Source: Xiashengella succiniciproducens
GTDB taxonomy: Bacteria > Bacteroidota > Bacteroidia > Bacteroidales > Marinilabiliaceae
NCBI RefSeq assembly: GCF_023674465.1
Contig: NZ_CP098400.1
Location: 1,116,001-1,180,000, forward strand
DNA: 64,000 nt
Direction: 5' to 3'
The translations under genes were made by a program, and so were the position numbers. Positions 34,079 through 44,621 of this stretch are shown one piece after another. Positions within the stretch are counted from its first letter, which is position 1, and each line of letters begins with the position of its first letter. A model generated the notes under the pieces. The model had not been told where the DNA came from, did not search any database, and was given only the letters and a program-made list of their open reading frames with translations.

Positions 34079-34100
34079 ATATATTGTTCATTAAAACGAC

Positions 34101-35775
34101 TTACTTAATTACCGCAACTACACCTTCAAACTTAGCATAGTTCACCTTAACGCCATCGTCAAGGTCGAATGTGATTTGCTGGTTGGCAACTTCTTTTAGC
34201 TTTTGCTCGTATTCTTTTAGCTCTGAAATTTGTTTGGCTAAATTTTCATAGGCCTTGAATTCTTGCTTGGTTAAGTTCGCCTCGTTGGCATGCATTTCCT
34301 CATACTTTCCTTTTACGTACTCGATGTGCGGATGCAAATAGTTACGTAAAATTTTCTGTACGGTGTACGCATCCATGCGGTGCATGTACACTAACACACG
34401 GAAAGCTGATTTTTGTGGTGATTTTGGATTAGAACAGAATAACCAATAGATCGGTTTTTTCTTGTACATGGTTCCCGAAATATGGTACGCCCAAAACTGC
34501 TCGCACATCCATTTTTCATAATCCATGCCTAAACATTGGTTGATGAAGTTGAGGTTTTCGGTATGGGATGCATCGCCCCAAATGCGGTGGATGATATCAT
34601 CTACCCGTTTTACCGCATCGTCTGGGAAGGCACAAGTGCTACCCATGATCGGAATAATCGCATCTTCATCGATTTCCATTTGGAAAGGTAAAGCGACATT
34701 ATCTACTGGGTACGGTGCCAATTCTTCATCCGTTGGATTCGGATGCGCGATATGCAAGCCTTTACGCCCTAAACGGTAACGACCTAATAAAGTACCTACG
34801 AGATAAGATAAAAACTGCTGCATCACTACATTAGCCTGAATAGGCAGTACTACCTTTTCGCCTGCTCTGAAGGCTGGCTCTAACGCTTCTAAATCCTCGG
34901 CTTTGAGCTCGTCTTGTAAGATGGTAATGTCTTTTAGAGCTACTTCTGGCGTTAGCTCGTCTTGTAGACCATAGATATCGATAAAAATACGGTTGAGTTC
35001 TTCTTCGTTGGTGTGCAATTGAAAGAAATCTTGGCTCACTTCTGCTACCCAAGCTTCATAAGCCGCTTTCAACGAAACACTTCCCTTACCACTATTCCCT
35101 AATCCCTTTTCCCTGTCTACAAATCCCTTATCACTCTCCACTACTCCCTGTTCCCTAATCCCTAACAAAGGACTTTGCTCAAAATCCCAAGAGATTTCGC
35201 GAGAATCCCAGTCTTTTTTGGAAATGGAATAACAATTTTCAGTTATTTCACTGATATTAGTATTAAGAATATTATCATCTAAAGGTATATTTTGTACATC
35301 AATAGATTGGTAATTCATTGTGGGATTAAAAATATCTAAAATTTTTTGGCATAAATTTGAATTAACTAATGCTAAATATGAATATTTTTGCTTATCATTT
35401 TCAAAAATTGCAGGTGATCCAGCTACATCCCATAAAAAACCTTTAGGTAAAATTCTCGCATTAAATTTTCCTGTTGTAATAAAAGACCAGGTAAAACCTT
35501 CCTTAAAATAAAGATGTTGCAAAGTTGTTTTTGATCTATTAAATTCAGTTTTTCTATTCCAATTAACAAAATATTCTAAATTTCCATACCATTTTCTAAA
35601 ATTTCCCCCTTTTGAATATGGAATCCAATTCTTATTTTCAGAAAAATCAGAAATGTTGATTAAATCTAAATTAATTTTATTTCTTGATAATTCATGCCAT
35701 AATTTTAAGAATATGTCATTCTTACCTGTTGTAATACCTGTTATTATTTGTCCTTTATCCCCTAATTTATTTTTA
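34101..35775 (-). pseudogene. pglX: pglX 3' part (target-recognition half), separated by IS1380
   Basis: C-terminal half of the BREX adenine methyltransferase, beginning NKLGDKGQIITGITTGKNDI, which matches the post-catalytic region of PglX proteins, and ending with a helical segment. An apparent start nine residues earlier (MYKSLNIGK) is encoded by the terminal repeat of the inserted element, not by pglX. Residues coded by 35073-35156 form four 7-residue repeats (REQGVVE, SDKGFVD, REKGLGN, SGKGSVS). The fragment lacks the SAM-binding and NPPY motifs, so it cannot methylate alone. Confidence 0.9.
35073..35156 (-). repeat. Four degenerate 21-bp tandem repeats in pglX
   Basis: On the coding strand the units begin AGGGAACAGGGA, AGTGATAAGGGA, AGGGAAAAGGGA and AGTGGTAAGGGA, each 21 bases long, encoding seven residues with a central Q/K-G. 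They fall between the catalytic and the recognition parts of PglX. Such purine-rich in-frame repeats can change copy number without breaking the frame. Confidence 0.6.
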
Positions 35776-37509
35776 CCTATATTGAGCGATTTATACAAAA
35801 AAAAATAAAAGATAGCTTGCTTATAACCTTGATAATGTGTATTTTAGAGGTATTAAAATAAAAAAACAACACTTCACCATTTAGGTGCACAAGACTATCT
35901 TTTATGAGTACGAAGATAACAAAAATCGGCATTACAACCAATAAAATTTCTGGTCGTGGAGGGCTCCCTTTATTTCTTCGCTACACTGAGCAAATTGGCT
36001 TATATGGGCTAATATCGCGTAATGTTTCTTCTCTGCTTACTGGAAACAGCAAAGGCTTGCAGCTTCAACAGTTTGTAAAACAGATTGTTGCATTTTTTAT
36101 AGATGGCACAAATATGGCCATAAGCAGTTTTGATCAAAGTAAAAAGGATGAAGGATATGCATGTTTGCTTGAATGCAAGACCGACCAATTGGCCTCTTCT
36201 CACCAGGTCAAACGTTTTTTTGGGAAGCTGTCCGTTATTTCAAACTCGGTATTCAATAAGATACTTAATGAACTGTTTATCTGGAGGCTTCACATATCCA
36301 AACCCAAAGTTATAGAACTGGGCATTGACACCATGGTTTTGGATAATGACGATGCTGCGAAACGCGAAGGTTGCGAGGTCACTTACAAGCGTAAGAAAGG
36401 GTTTCAGCCACTTCATATATGCTGGGGCTCGTTTCTGATAGACGTGACCTTTAGAAAAGGAAGTGCTCATTCCAATCATGGATCAGATTACACCGACAGG
36501 GTACGCTCTATAGTAAATCTGATACGCAAGAGATACTCCAAAGAAGTCCCTATTGTGGTGTGCGCCGATAGTGGGTTTGCGGATCAGAAAGCGTACGAGA
36601 TATTCGAGCAAGAGCTTAATATACATTACATTACAACAGGAAAATTGTACAATGATGTTACTGAATATGTAAAGGCTTTACCCATTGACACTTTGGGCAA
36701 AATCACTAAAAATAAAGCAGTCTGGCAATTTGCGGAATTTGCCAGCAAGTTGAAATCCTGGTCCAAGTTTCGTCGTTGCTTTTTTACCAGATTGCACCGG
36801 GATGATACCGGGCAGTACGTAATGGAATTTGGTAAGCCTGACAGCGTCATCTATACCAATATCGGGAACTGTCCTGTCGCTGACAAAAGGCTTCGGGCAT
36901 CCGGTGGAGATGAGTGGTTTAAAGCTGATACCATCATACGAAAATCACACCAAAGAGGAGCCGACGAGTTGATACATCGTAGCATTAAAGAGCTTGCTAC
37001 CAGAGAACAACTTCCTTTTAAATCCTTTGGAATGAACAGAGCCTATTATTTTATGCTGGTAGTTACACACTTTATTTTCGAAGCATACAAACAAGATGTT
37101 ACCGCAGAGGTTATTCCGGTAACCGTATATCCTAATACATTCAGAAGAAAGCTTATTGATTTTGCTGTCAAGATAACCTCAAGGGCAAGGAGTATTGTCC
37201 TGAATGTCACCAGAGTAATTTATGAAACGATAAATATTGAAGAGTTATGGGAACGGTGTCAGTCACCGCCGAAAATTCAGTTTGCATAAGGCAGAACAAC
37301 ATACCTCAGGATTGTAAACCCGTAGTGGTAATGGGAGACTTATGTCCAGACCCATAGAAAATGCGATAAAGTTCGGTTTGAGTGAAAAACAGAACTGAAT
37401 TTTCGTTGAAAAAGTACACGAAAGAAGCCTACCTCTGAGAAAATTTCCGTTTTTTTGAAATCAAGTGAGACGACGGGGGCAGGTGAAATTACGAATCGCT
37501 CAATTTAGG
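35776..37509 (+). mobile_element. IS1380-family insertion sequence inside pglX
   Basis: A 1734-bp element. The left end CCTATATTGAGCGATT and the right end read inward CCTAAATTGAGCGATT differ by one base over 16. TTTTA is duplicated at 35771-35775 and 37510-37514, a 5-bp target duplication. It carries one complete transposase on the plus strand, opposite to pglX. Removing the element and one duplication joins the two pglX parts in frame. Confidence 0.93.
35904..37289 (+). CDS. IS1380-family transposase
   Basis: The 461-residue protein has the IS1380 layout: SGRGGLPLFLRYTEQIGL at the start, DDE-type Asp in ELGIDTMVLDNDDA, Asp in VPIVVCADSGFADQKAYEIF, and Glu in the C-terminal helix near RGADELIHRSIKELATREQLPFK. 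Complete, so the element is probably still mobile. Confidence 0.92.
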   Translation: MSTKITKIGITTNKISGRGGLPLFLRYTEQIGLYGLISRNVSSLLTGNSKGLQLQQFVKQIVAFFIDGTNMAISSFDQSKKDEGYACLLECKTDQLASSHQVKRFFGKLSVISNSVFNKILNELFIWRLHISKPKVIELGIDTMVLDNDDAAKREGCEVTYKRKKGFQPLHICWGSFLIDVTFRKGSAHSNHGSDYTDRVRSIVNLIRKRYSKEVPIVVCADSGFADQKAYEIFEQELNIHYITTGKLYNDVTEYVKALPIDTLGKITKNKAVWQFAEFASKLKSWSKFRRCFFTRLHRDDTGQYVMEFGKPDSVIYTNIGNCPVADKRLRASGGDEWFKADTIIRKSHQRGADELIHRSIKELATREQLPFKSFGMNRAYYFMLVVTHFIFEAYKQDVTAEVIPVTVYPNTFRRKLIDFAVKITSRARSIVLNVTRVIYETINIEELWERCQSPPKIQFA

Positions 37510-39475
37510 TTTTATTAAAAATTTTTATTATATTCTTACTCACCCAATACGCAATCGGGCTACCTGGTATTTTATCAAAATTGGTTTGTGGGATGTTGGG
37601 GTAAAAATTAGTACCTTTTAAAAATTGTTCTTCTTTCTCGTTATTGGATTTGTAATCCACCAAACGATAGTAAGAACCTTTGGCGTTTTGAGGTGTTCTA
37701 TTTTCTAACACAAAAGCCGTAGACTGTACCACTTCACCCGATAATTCTTCAAATGTACGTGGACCCAAGTGCAACATACTTTGTATGGTCTGGTTTAAAA
37801 GTAAGTGTGTTCTGTAATTCTCAAAAGAAGACAAGAACATCCAAGAGTGTTGGTTGATCATCCCCATCAATCCATTTGAACGGTTCAATGCCAAACACAC
37901 CTCCATAAATACAGCAAATAAATCCGCCTTAGTCATCGGATACTGTGCATTTACATAATCCTTTAATTGCGCATTCATAGATTTTTGCCCCATATACGGC
38001 GGGTTTGCTACTACAGCGGCGTATTTTTTAGAAAGCACTAAAGCTACTTCGGTATAGCTTTTTAGTTTGTACCAAACTCCAATTTCTTCTATATCCAATG
38101 TTCCTTGTTTGTCTTTGTTGCTCCACGCATAGTATTGCGCTATTAAAACCTCGCGAGCTGTATCGCTTAAGCTAATTTTTAAAGCCGAACCAATGTTTTT
38201 TCCTTCGCGTAAGGCCTCAAATGCTTTGTACACCTCTTGTACGTGTTGGTTTTGCGTAAACAAGGCTACTTCTTCCGACGTAAAGCCTATACTTTCTGGG
38301 AAAGCATAGATATGCGGTATCACATCCAATGGGTTGTTCATCAACTCCATCGCTTGGCTGATATCTACTTGCTGTAGCTGTTGTGCTGCTTTGAGCAATA
38401 CTGCAAAACGTGCCAATTGCATGGCTCTATCGTCAATATCCAAACCATACAAATTGTTTTTCAAGATGCTTTCAATCGCATTTTTAGCCGTATAGCCTTG
38501 TTCTCGGTACATTTTGTACAACCACTCAAAACCTACTACTAAAATATGCCCCGATCCACAGGCCGGATCAATCAACGTTAATTGTTCGATATCGTCAATT
38601 AAAGCACCTTTGCCTTCGGTTTCATTTTCCACCAAATACTTCATTTGGTCTTTTAAATCCGAATCTTCTTCAAAATCCAGATAGATTTTACCCACGGTAT
38701 TTTCTACCATGTAGTTTACTATCCATTTTGGTGTAAAGATTTGGGTAGCAGCAGGAATATCTTCAGGACGTGCTTTTTTATTCGCTTTAAAACCTTTGAA
38801 GACCTCGTCTTTTTTGTCAGAAATGTAAAACTGATACAACCAACCGATCAATTCTACTTCTTTGAAATCTTCTTCGGCAATTTCGGTATTCAACGCTAAC
38901 AAAAAGCCATCAATACTCAACAAATTTTGAGGAATCAACAATTCGGTATAATCGTTCACTCGCCCAAACACCTGATTGAGCAACGGATGAGTATTACAAA
39001 AATTGATCAACAGTATAGAAAATGCGGTTTCTTCATCATTCTCTAACAAAGCCTTTTTTAAATTGGCTTTTAAGGTAGAATGCGTTACTGTATGGTTCCC
39101 AGCTTTGGCATTTTGCAGAGCAATCGGACTTTGTGTACCATCGGCAAATTGTAAAAAGGGTTCGATGAAACCATTTTCTTCTAATACTTTGATGGCAACC
39201 AAACGGTTGAACCAGGTATAAGCCGCCTCTTCAGCAACATCTTTAAAAGCTTCTTTGTTTGAAGTTATTTTTTCTTTCAGGCGTTGCCATTTGGGTATTA
39301 CGGTTGTGTCATTATATGGTTCGCCACGATGAACATATCCCCCTTGCGTTGCTGTCGGTTCATTTTCTACTTCTCCTTTTTGAGAAAAGCCCCAATATAG
39401 TATTTGCTTCGCCACAGCATCCACTAACTGGATGCGCGCAGCTTTTGCAAACGATTTTAATGCGTTTGTATTCAT
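37510..39475 (-). pseudogene. pglX: pglX 5' part (catalytic half), separated by IS1380
   Basis: The N-terminal 655 codons of the BREX adenine-specific DNA methyltransferase. SAM-binding motif DPACGSGH (303-310), then NNLYGLDIDDRAMQLARFAV and the catalytic NPPY (491-494) in AAVVANPPYMGQ are intact. The frame breaks in SKNIIKIFNK, where the IS1380 element sits, and ends two codons later in IS sequence. Rejoined to the downstream part it gives 1211 residues, the normal PglX length. PglX marks host DNA and is also needed for phage restriction in characterised type 1 systems. Start is one base after the brxC stop. Confidence 0.92.
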
Positions 39476-39476
39476 G

Positions 39477-42400
39477 TTATTTCAAGAATATTTTACCGTT
39501 TTTACTTAATTCAACCATTAGCTTATTGCGTAGTTTTTCTACCAATGCATCCACCTGTTCTGGCGTTTCGATGGTATTCCCCGCAATGATATCTGCAGAA
39601 ACTTGAACGGTATGTATGGTTTTAGGTACATAGGTTTCTCCTTTTTCAGCCGCTACTTTTTTAGCACTTGCATCTTGTAAAAGCTTTAGATTATCCAGTT
39701 TAAAATCGGTCGCTTTTAATTGAAAAATCTCCAGCTCGCTTACTTGTTTTGCTTTTTCAATTTTACCCAATATAGTTGCTTTATCTGCAATGATATGCGG
39801 CTCTGTGATGTTCAGTTCTTGCTTTTTCGCATCCAATTCATTAAAAATAGCTTCATACAATGCGATGACTTCTGCTTTCAACTCCGTTAAACGTTTTTCT
39901 AAAGCTTGTGTTATTTTTTTATTCGTTTTACGAATAATAGGGAAACTGTCCCCTGGTTGATCTTCCGTTTGGAAGTATTGAATCAAGTTTTGTAAATCAT
40001 CTGCAAGATCTACCTTTTCGATGTTTTGTTTGTTATCGAAAACATAGTTTCTCATTTCGTTGTAGCTTTCAAAATTACTATCCACAAACTCCTTGGTAGC
40101 CACATACACATCACGAAATGCTTTCAATTCCTTTTGCTTACTACTTACCAAGGTCATCACCTTTTCTTCGCTACGCGTTTCGTAGATTTCTCTGAGAGCA
40201 GCGTGGAAGTTGTTGAAATGTTTAGCAAACGGATAGCCTGCGTATTCTTCTTTGTAGTGATTTGCTTCTATCAAATAAACAGCAAGTGCTTCTTTAAATT
40301 GCTTAATCAGCTCTGTTACTTCTGCCGAATTTGCAAAAGATAAGGTGATAAAAATATCTTTCACCGCATTTTTGAACTGTGCAACTTCCTCTTGATTGTA
40401 AGCCTTTAGATTTTTGATAATGATGGCCTCACGATCTCTGCTATTAATCGCTTTGGCATAAAAGTCTTTTAGTTCTAACACCTCATTTTGGTATTCAATT
40501 TGGCGGTGTTTTTTATGCGCTAGGTTGAATACGATATGTAGGGTTGCTAAATCTTTCCAACCGTACGGCGCTTTTTCAAACATTTTAACCAAGTCAGCTA
40601 ATGATACTTCATTGCCTAACATGGTAATTTTGCTGTTTACCTCGTTTTCGGCAACATTTAATTCAACATCCATAGATGTTTGCATTAAACCACGTTTGAT
40701 CGCCTCTTGCAAATCGTTGTTACTTTGCGCAAAATTTGCACTCCACGCATGGTTTTTATATAACGACTGAATATGGTAGTTTACCATATCAGTGAATCGC
40801 TGTGCTGGGTTGCTGCTCGAAATATCAGATGCATCTACCACATTTTGATTCGAAATGAATGGCGTAGAGGCAAATAATTTCTCAAAACGAATGATTAAAT
40901 CTTTTAGTAAAACTTCGTTACGTCCGTGAAACTCTTCAAGTGTTTTCGCGCGTGTACCTGTAGCTGATGCACGGTTATCTGATAAATATTGCGCTGTTTT
41001 GCAATACGTAAAAAAGTCTTTTTTGAAATCGTTTTGTTGATGGAACCACTGGTTGATGTTGATACATAATTCATTTGATGCTACTGTCATAGCCAACTGA
41101 TGGATATCAGCCGCCTCAAAAACCATGAACTTGATTTTAAAAGCATCTCCATTGACCAAAATTTTATCATCAATCGCTAATTCAGCTTTGATAGTTCTAT
41201 TTCCTAAGTTAATCGCTGCATCTGGTTTCACCACCTTTTTGATGATACTATCAAAAAAGTATGTTAAACGAGAGTTGGATTTTACTTCTGAATCTGAAAT
41301 GGCATTGGCTACTTTAATTCCTTCGTCATCTAGGAATTTATACTTCCCTTCCGATACTTGAATGATATTTTTATCTACAAGAATATCCAATACTTTCTGA
41401 ACTTTTTCTTGTAGATTTATTTTAACCTCATTGACATTGTTTAATAGCAATATGGTTAAGTTTTCTATGGTAGCAGGTAAATTTACACTTGTATCTTCGG
41501 TAAGATTGGAAATCATGAATAAAACCTTAATCACACGGTCAGCGAAAGGTTTTAAGTCTCCATCGAACTGAATTTGTAAGGCTTTATTCAGAATTGAATT
41601 GGCTGCATGGGTTAGGTTTTTACTGAATTGATCGTTAAAGAAATTATCAAAAGAAATAAAATACCCTAACTCATTCAACTTGTGTTTTTCCGCTGTATAA
41701 TGTGTAATCCCCAGAATTGCACGTTCGGTATTTTTAACGCCTTCGCCCACATAACCAACCGTACTGAATGATTGGAATACATCCGAAATCAATCGGAATT
41801 GGTACGGAACAAATGGATAAGACAAATAAAAATCTTCGGCATTCTTGTAATTGTTGTACAAGTCATGATCGAAAACAAATTGATTTTCAATCGCGCCTTT
41901 GTTTTCTTTATAAAATGGAACTAAGGCTTTTAATCCTTCTTCGTTTTTCTCAAGAATTCTTTTTTGTGTAATATACGCTGCATCCTGAGAATCTAGTGAA
42001 ATCATAGTCTCAAAACGCCCCATGATTTTACCAAAATCCTCTGATTTTCTATCGGTATTGTTAACTAAGTTCTTTAAATCTTGTTGTGCGGTACATACAA
42101 TCCAAACTTTGTTACCAATTTTAGAGCCTATTTCTTCTACAATGGTTTGTAGATTCAATAATAAATCCGTGTTAGCCCCAATGTATTGAGACACCTCGTC
42201 CATCAAGAAAATTAATTTGTGATTATCGCCTTTTTGATTGACATAATCTTTCAATTCTTGGATCAACTCATCTATACGATAATCTTGATCTTCTTTGATG
42301 GCATTTCGTAAGGCGTCTTTATCGATCGTAGCATCCAATTCATAAGCAATATCAATCACTTTAGCTAATCGCATACGAATGATGTCACGAATTTTAGACT

Positions 42401-42998
42401 CGTGCCAATCTTCGCCAATTACTGCCTTAACCTTCTCTTTAAATGTTTCGAAAAGTCCTTTTTGATCAAAGTGCTTTTCTATCAATAAAGCTACTGCAAT
42501 GTTCGTGGTATTGTAACCACGTTTGGCATTTAACTGATTAAATAAAATACGCGTGATGGTATTGTTATTTTTAACAGTACCCGAAACAGCATCAACATTG
42601 AAAATTATTTCATTGACATCTGTTTTGTCTAAGCTATTTTGGATTAGTTGAACATTTGAAAGTGTAACCTCTGAAAGATCATCTAATTTTAAATCTATCA
42701 ATGCTTTTTTGAAACGATCAAAAGCAAATGCACGGGTTTCTTTATTTAAGCAATAGAAGAGATATTTTATAAAGTGAGATTTACCACTCCCATAATAACC
42801 AGAAATCCAAACTCCAGTTTTACCTTCCTTTTTGTTGGTAATGGCATTTAAGAATTTATATAAATTTTTGACGATATCTTGTGTAAAGACATACTCACCA
42901 ATCTCCTGTTCAATTTTATTTTCTTCAAGTTCACTTACTACTACAGCCGGGTTGATATGACGTGTAATATCCTTTTCATAAATATATTGTAGAATCAT
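39477..42998 (-). CDS. brxC: BREX protein BrxC (large P-loop ATPase)
   Basis: 1173 residues. Walker A GYYGSGKSHFIKYL (67-74 core) and Walker B LIFLMDEVSQYIG lie in the N-terminal ATPase half; the remainder is long helical and coiled-coil sequence with several QxLxxK segments. BrxC (DUF499/PglY-like) is an essential core component of type 1 BREX, thought to couple ATP hydrolysis to assembly of the PglX/PglZ complex. It follows brxB by 10 bases and precedes pglX by one base. Full length; no frame disruption seen. Confidence 0.94.
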   Translation of the reverse strand: MILQYIYEKDITRHINPAVVVSELEENKIEQEIGEYVFTQDIVKNLYKFLNAITNKKEGKTGVWISGYYGSGKSHFIKYLFYCLNKETRAFAFDRFKKALIDLKLDDLSEVTLSNVQLIQNSLDKTDVNEIIFNVDAVSGTVKNNNTITRILFNQLNAKRGYNTTNIAVALLIEKHFDQKGLFETFKEKVKAVIGEDWHESKIRDIIRMRLAKVIDIAYELDATIDKDALRNAIKEDQDYRIDELIQELKDYVNQKGDNHKLIFLMDEVSQYIGANTDLLLNLQTIVEEIGSKIGNKVWIVCTAQQDLKNLVNNTDRKSEDFGKIMGRFETMISLDSQDAAYITQKRILEKNEEGLKALVPFYKENKGAIENQFVFDHDLYNNYKNAEDFYLSYPFVPYQFRLISDVFQSFSTVGYVGEGVKNTERAILGITHYTAEKHKLNELGYFISFDNFFNDQFSKNLTHAANSILNKALQIQFDGDLKPFADRVIKVLFMISNLTEDTSVNLPATIENLTILLLNNVNEVKINLQEKVQKVLDILVDKNIIQVSEGKYKFLDDEGIKVANAISDSEVKSNSRLTYFFDSIIKKVVKPDAAINLGNRTIKAELAIDDKILVNGDAFKIKFMVFEAADIHQLAMTVASNELCININQWFHQQNDFKKDFFTYCKTAQYLSDNRASATGTRAKTLEEFHGRNEVLLKDLIIRFEKLFASTPFISNQNVVDASDISSSNPAQRFTDMVNYHIQSLYKNHAWSANFAQSNNDLQEAIKRGLMQTSMDVELNVAENEVNSKITMLGNEVSLADLVKMFEKAPYGWKDLATLHIVFNLAHKKHRQIEYQNEVLELKDFYAKAINSRDREAIIIKNLKAYNQEEVAQFKNAVKDIFITLSFANSAEVTELIKQFKEALAVYLIEANHYKEEYAGYPFAKHFNNFHAALREIYETRSEEKVMTLVSSKQKELKAFRDVYVATKEFVDSNFESYNEMRNYVFDNKQNIEKVDLADDLQNLIQYFQTEDQPGDSFPIIRKTNKKITQALEKRLTELKAEVIALYEAIFNELDAKKQELNITEPHIIADKATILGKIEKAKQVSELEIFQLKATDFKLDNLKLLQDASAKKVAAEKGETYVPKTIHTVQVSADIIAGNTIETPEQVDALVEKLRNKLMVELSKNGKIFLK

Positions 42999-43008
42999 GT
43001 CTTTTATA

Positions 43009-43614
43009 TTATAGTAGTTGATTTAAATGGTTAGCTCTGTATAAATTATCATCATTGAATTCTCCAAACAATGAGTAATTTGAATGTTTAAAGTCTCCTG
43101 GATAGAAAACAATCAATTTATGATTTACCGCTGATTTTTCGATATTTTTCAAGAAATGTGAAACACGTAAATAAGGGAAAATAGTCCCAAATCCGTAAAC
43201 CAAAAAATACACCTTATCACTTGATTTTTCTTTGAAATACGATGTGATTTTTTCTCGGATATAATTTAGGAATTCACTCTCTTCTTGTGCTTTTTCTTTG
43301 ATGTATTCTAGCGCTTCCTCTGGAGCTTCACTTTCTAAATTGATAATTTCATCAATTAAAGGTTGACCAGCAAAAGTTTGAGATTCAAGATAGGCAATAA
43401 ACTCCTGGTAAATATTAATTACCAAACAATTTAAGCTATTGGAAGGGCGCTTAAGTTGCTCGTTTAATATGTTTATTTCTTCACGAATTTGGTATTCATC
43501 TTTCGGATCATACGTATACATATATACTGGAAAGAACAATAAACCCGTATTGGGATCTTTGAATGCTTCGTCAGAAAGCAAATTAAAGATTCTTTCAATT
43601 CTATTTATTTCCAT
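43009..43614 (-). CDS. brxB: BREX protein BrxB (DUF1788)
   Basis: 201 residues with the DUF1788 pattern: an N-terminal RIERIFNLLSDEAFKDP, FPVYMYTYDPKDEYQIREEI in the middle of the first third, DKVYFLVYGFGTIFPYLRVSHFL, and the C-terminal LIVFYPGDF ... YSLFGEFNDDNLYRANHL. Function is unknown beyond being required for defence in characterised type 1 BREX. It overlaps brxA at the stop/start. Confidence 0.93.
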   Translation of the reverse strand: MEINRIERIFNLLSDEAFKDPNTGLLFFPVYMYTYDPKDEYQIREEINILNEQLKRPSNSLNCLVINIYQEFIAYLESQTFAGQPLIDEIINLESEAPEEALEYIKEKAQEESEFLNYIREKITSYFKEKSSDKVYFLVYGFGTIFPYLRVSHFLKNIEKSAVNHKLIVFYPGDFKHSNYSLFGEFNDDNLYRANHLNQLL

Positions 43615-44216
43615 TATTCTGTATCTTCTACATTAGGGTTTAAGATACAAGGTAAAAACCAAGCATCTCCTTTCGTTTTCAATAACTCAACTAATTCATC
43701 AGAAATATGAACAGTAGACAACTTATCTTCTTTAAATACTCCTACATCTTTAAACATTTTCACTGCTACTTGCGATAATTTATAAAGCGAGTGTTCAGAA
43801 ATTGAATTCAACTGTTCTTCAGATAATTTAGAAGATAAGAAGTATTTAAAATCATACGTACTTAGCTCGTTATCGAAGTTTTTCCATTTGTTGAATACGA
43901 CTTCTAGTGCGAATTCTGTAATAATGGAATAGGTTTTACAAATCGCTAAAAACAAGATTACTTTTTGATCTTGCTCCGTGAATAGAGAAAATTTATTTAA
44001 ATAATCGACATCTAAATTCTTTAATCGCTTATCTAATTCACTTTTTATTCTTTTCCGTGAAGACTCTGCATTGGTTACTAAAACATCACTATGTACAGAA
44101 AATTCATTTTTCAAATAATCTTCTGTATAATCAATCGCTTGTATGAAATAAAGAGATTCATTATACAAAAGCGCACCTGCTGTAAATGCTAAATTATATT
44201 TCATCTCTTTTTTCAT
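43614..44216 (-). CDS. brxA: BREX protein BrxA (DUF1819)
   Basis: 200 residues, matching the DUF1819 pattern: N-terminal K-Y-N-L-A-F-T-A-G-A-L-L-Y-N-E-S, mid-region QDQKVILFLAICKTYSIITEF and FVLEVVFNKW-like segment, then the winged C-terminal region with QVAVKMFKDVGVF. Structural work on other BrxA proteins shows a NusB-like, DNA-binding fold. Its start lies 23 bases inside the end of the small XRE regulator, so the two are translationally coupled. Confidence 0.92.
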   Translation of the reverse strand: MKKEMKYNLAFTAGALLYNESLYFIQAIDYTEDYLKNEFSVHSDVLVTNAESSRKRIKSELDKRLKNLDVDYLNKFSLFTEQDQKVILFLAICKTYSIITEFALEVVFNKWKNFDNELSTYDFKYFLSSKLSEEQLNSISEHSLYKLSQVAVKMFKDVGVFKEDKLSTVHISDELVELLKTKGDAWFLPCILNPNVEDTE

Positions 44217-44403
44217 CGTTATCTACTAATAAATCCTTTACACTCACATTGAGTATTGCAGCAATTTTGTACAAAGTCTCCAAACTAGGCTGATGCCTAT
44301 TTTGTACATAACCATTAACCATATTAAAGCTTTTGCCTAACTTTTCAGCTAGCCAAGTTTGCTTAATACCCTTTTCATCTATAACTTCTTTAATCCTATT
44401 CAT
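44194..44403 (-). CDS. Small XRE-family regulator heading the BREX operon
   Basis: 69 residues, essentially one HTH_3 domain (GIKQTWLAEKLGKSFNMVNGY, then QNRHQPSLETLYKIAAILNVSVKDLL). It overlaps brxA by 23 bases. The position is that of BREX repressors such as BrxR, but this is a different, much smaller protein without a WYL domain. It may control brxABC-pglX from the 218-base gap upstream. Confidence 0.85.
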   Translation of the reverse strand: MNRIKEVIDEKGIKQTWLAEKLGKSFNMVNGYVQNRHQPSLETLYKIAAILNVSVKDLLVDNDEKRDEI

Positions 44404-44621
44404 TTAACTTTAGGTAATGATTCAAGGTAAAAATAGTGAATTATTTGAGATAAAAAGCGTTAATTTTTTCAATAAATAATCGTATGGAATAATGCTCAAT
44501 AAAAATAAATAAGAACTAATTAAGTGTAATACGGTAAACCGCACAATGCACGGTTTTATTCAATAATATTTATCTTTATACACTATTAATCATTTATTAT
44601 TAACTGATACAAATCTTTAAG

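Noticed and set aside
35805-35905. Inverted repeat ATAAAAGATAG / CTATCTTTTAT as the IS1380 terminus
   Set aside because: It is internal: the true ends, supported by matching repeats at both sides and a 5-bp duplication, are at 35776 and 37509.
34101-39475. Reading the two pglX parts as two independent genes
   Set aside because: The IS1380 ends and TTTTA duplication fall exactly at the break, and removal restores one continuous PglX frame.
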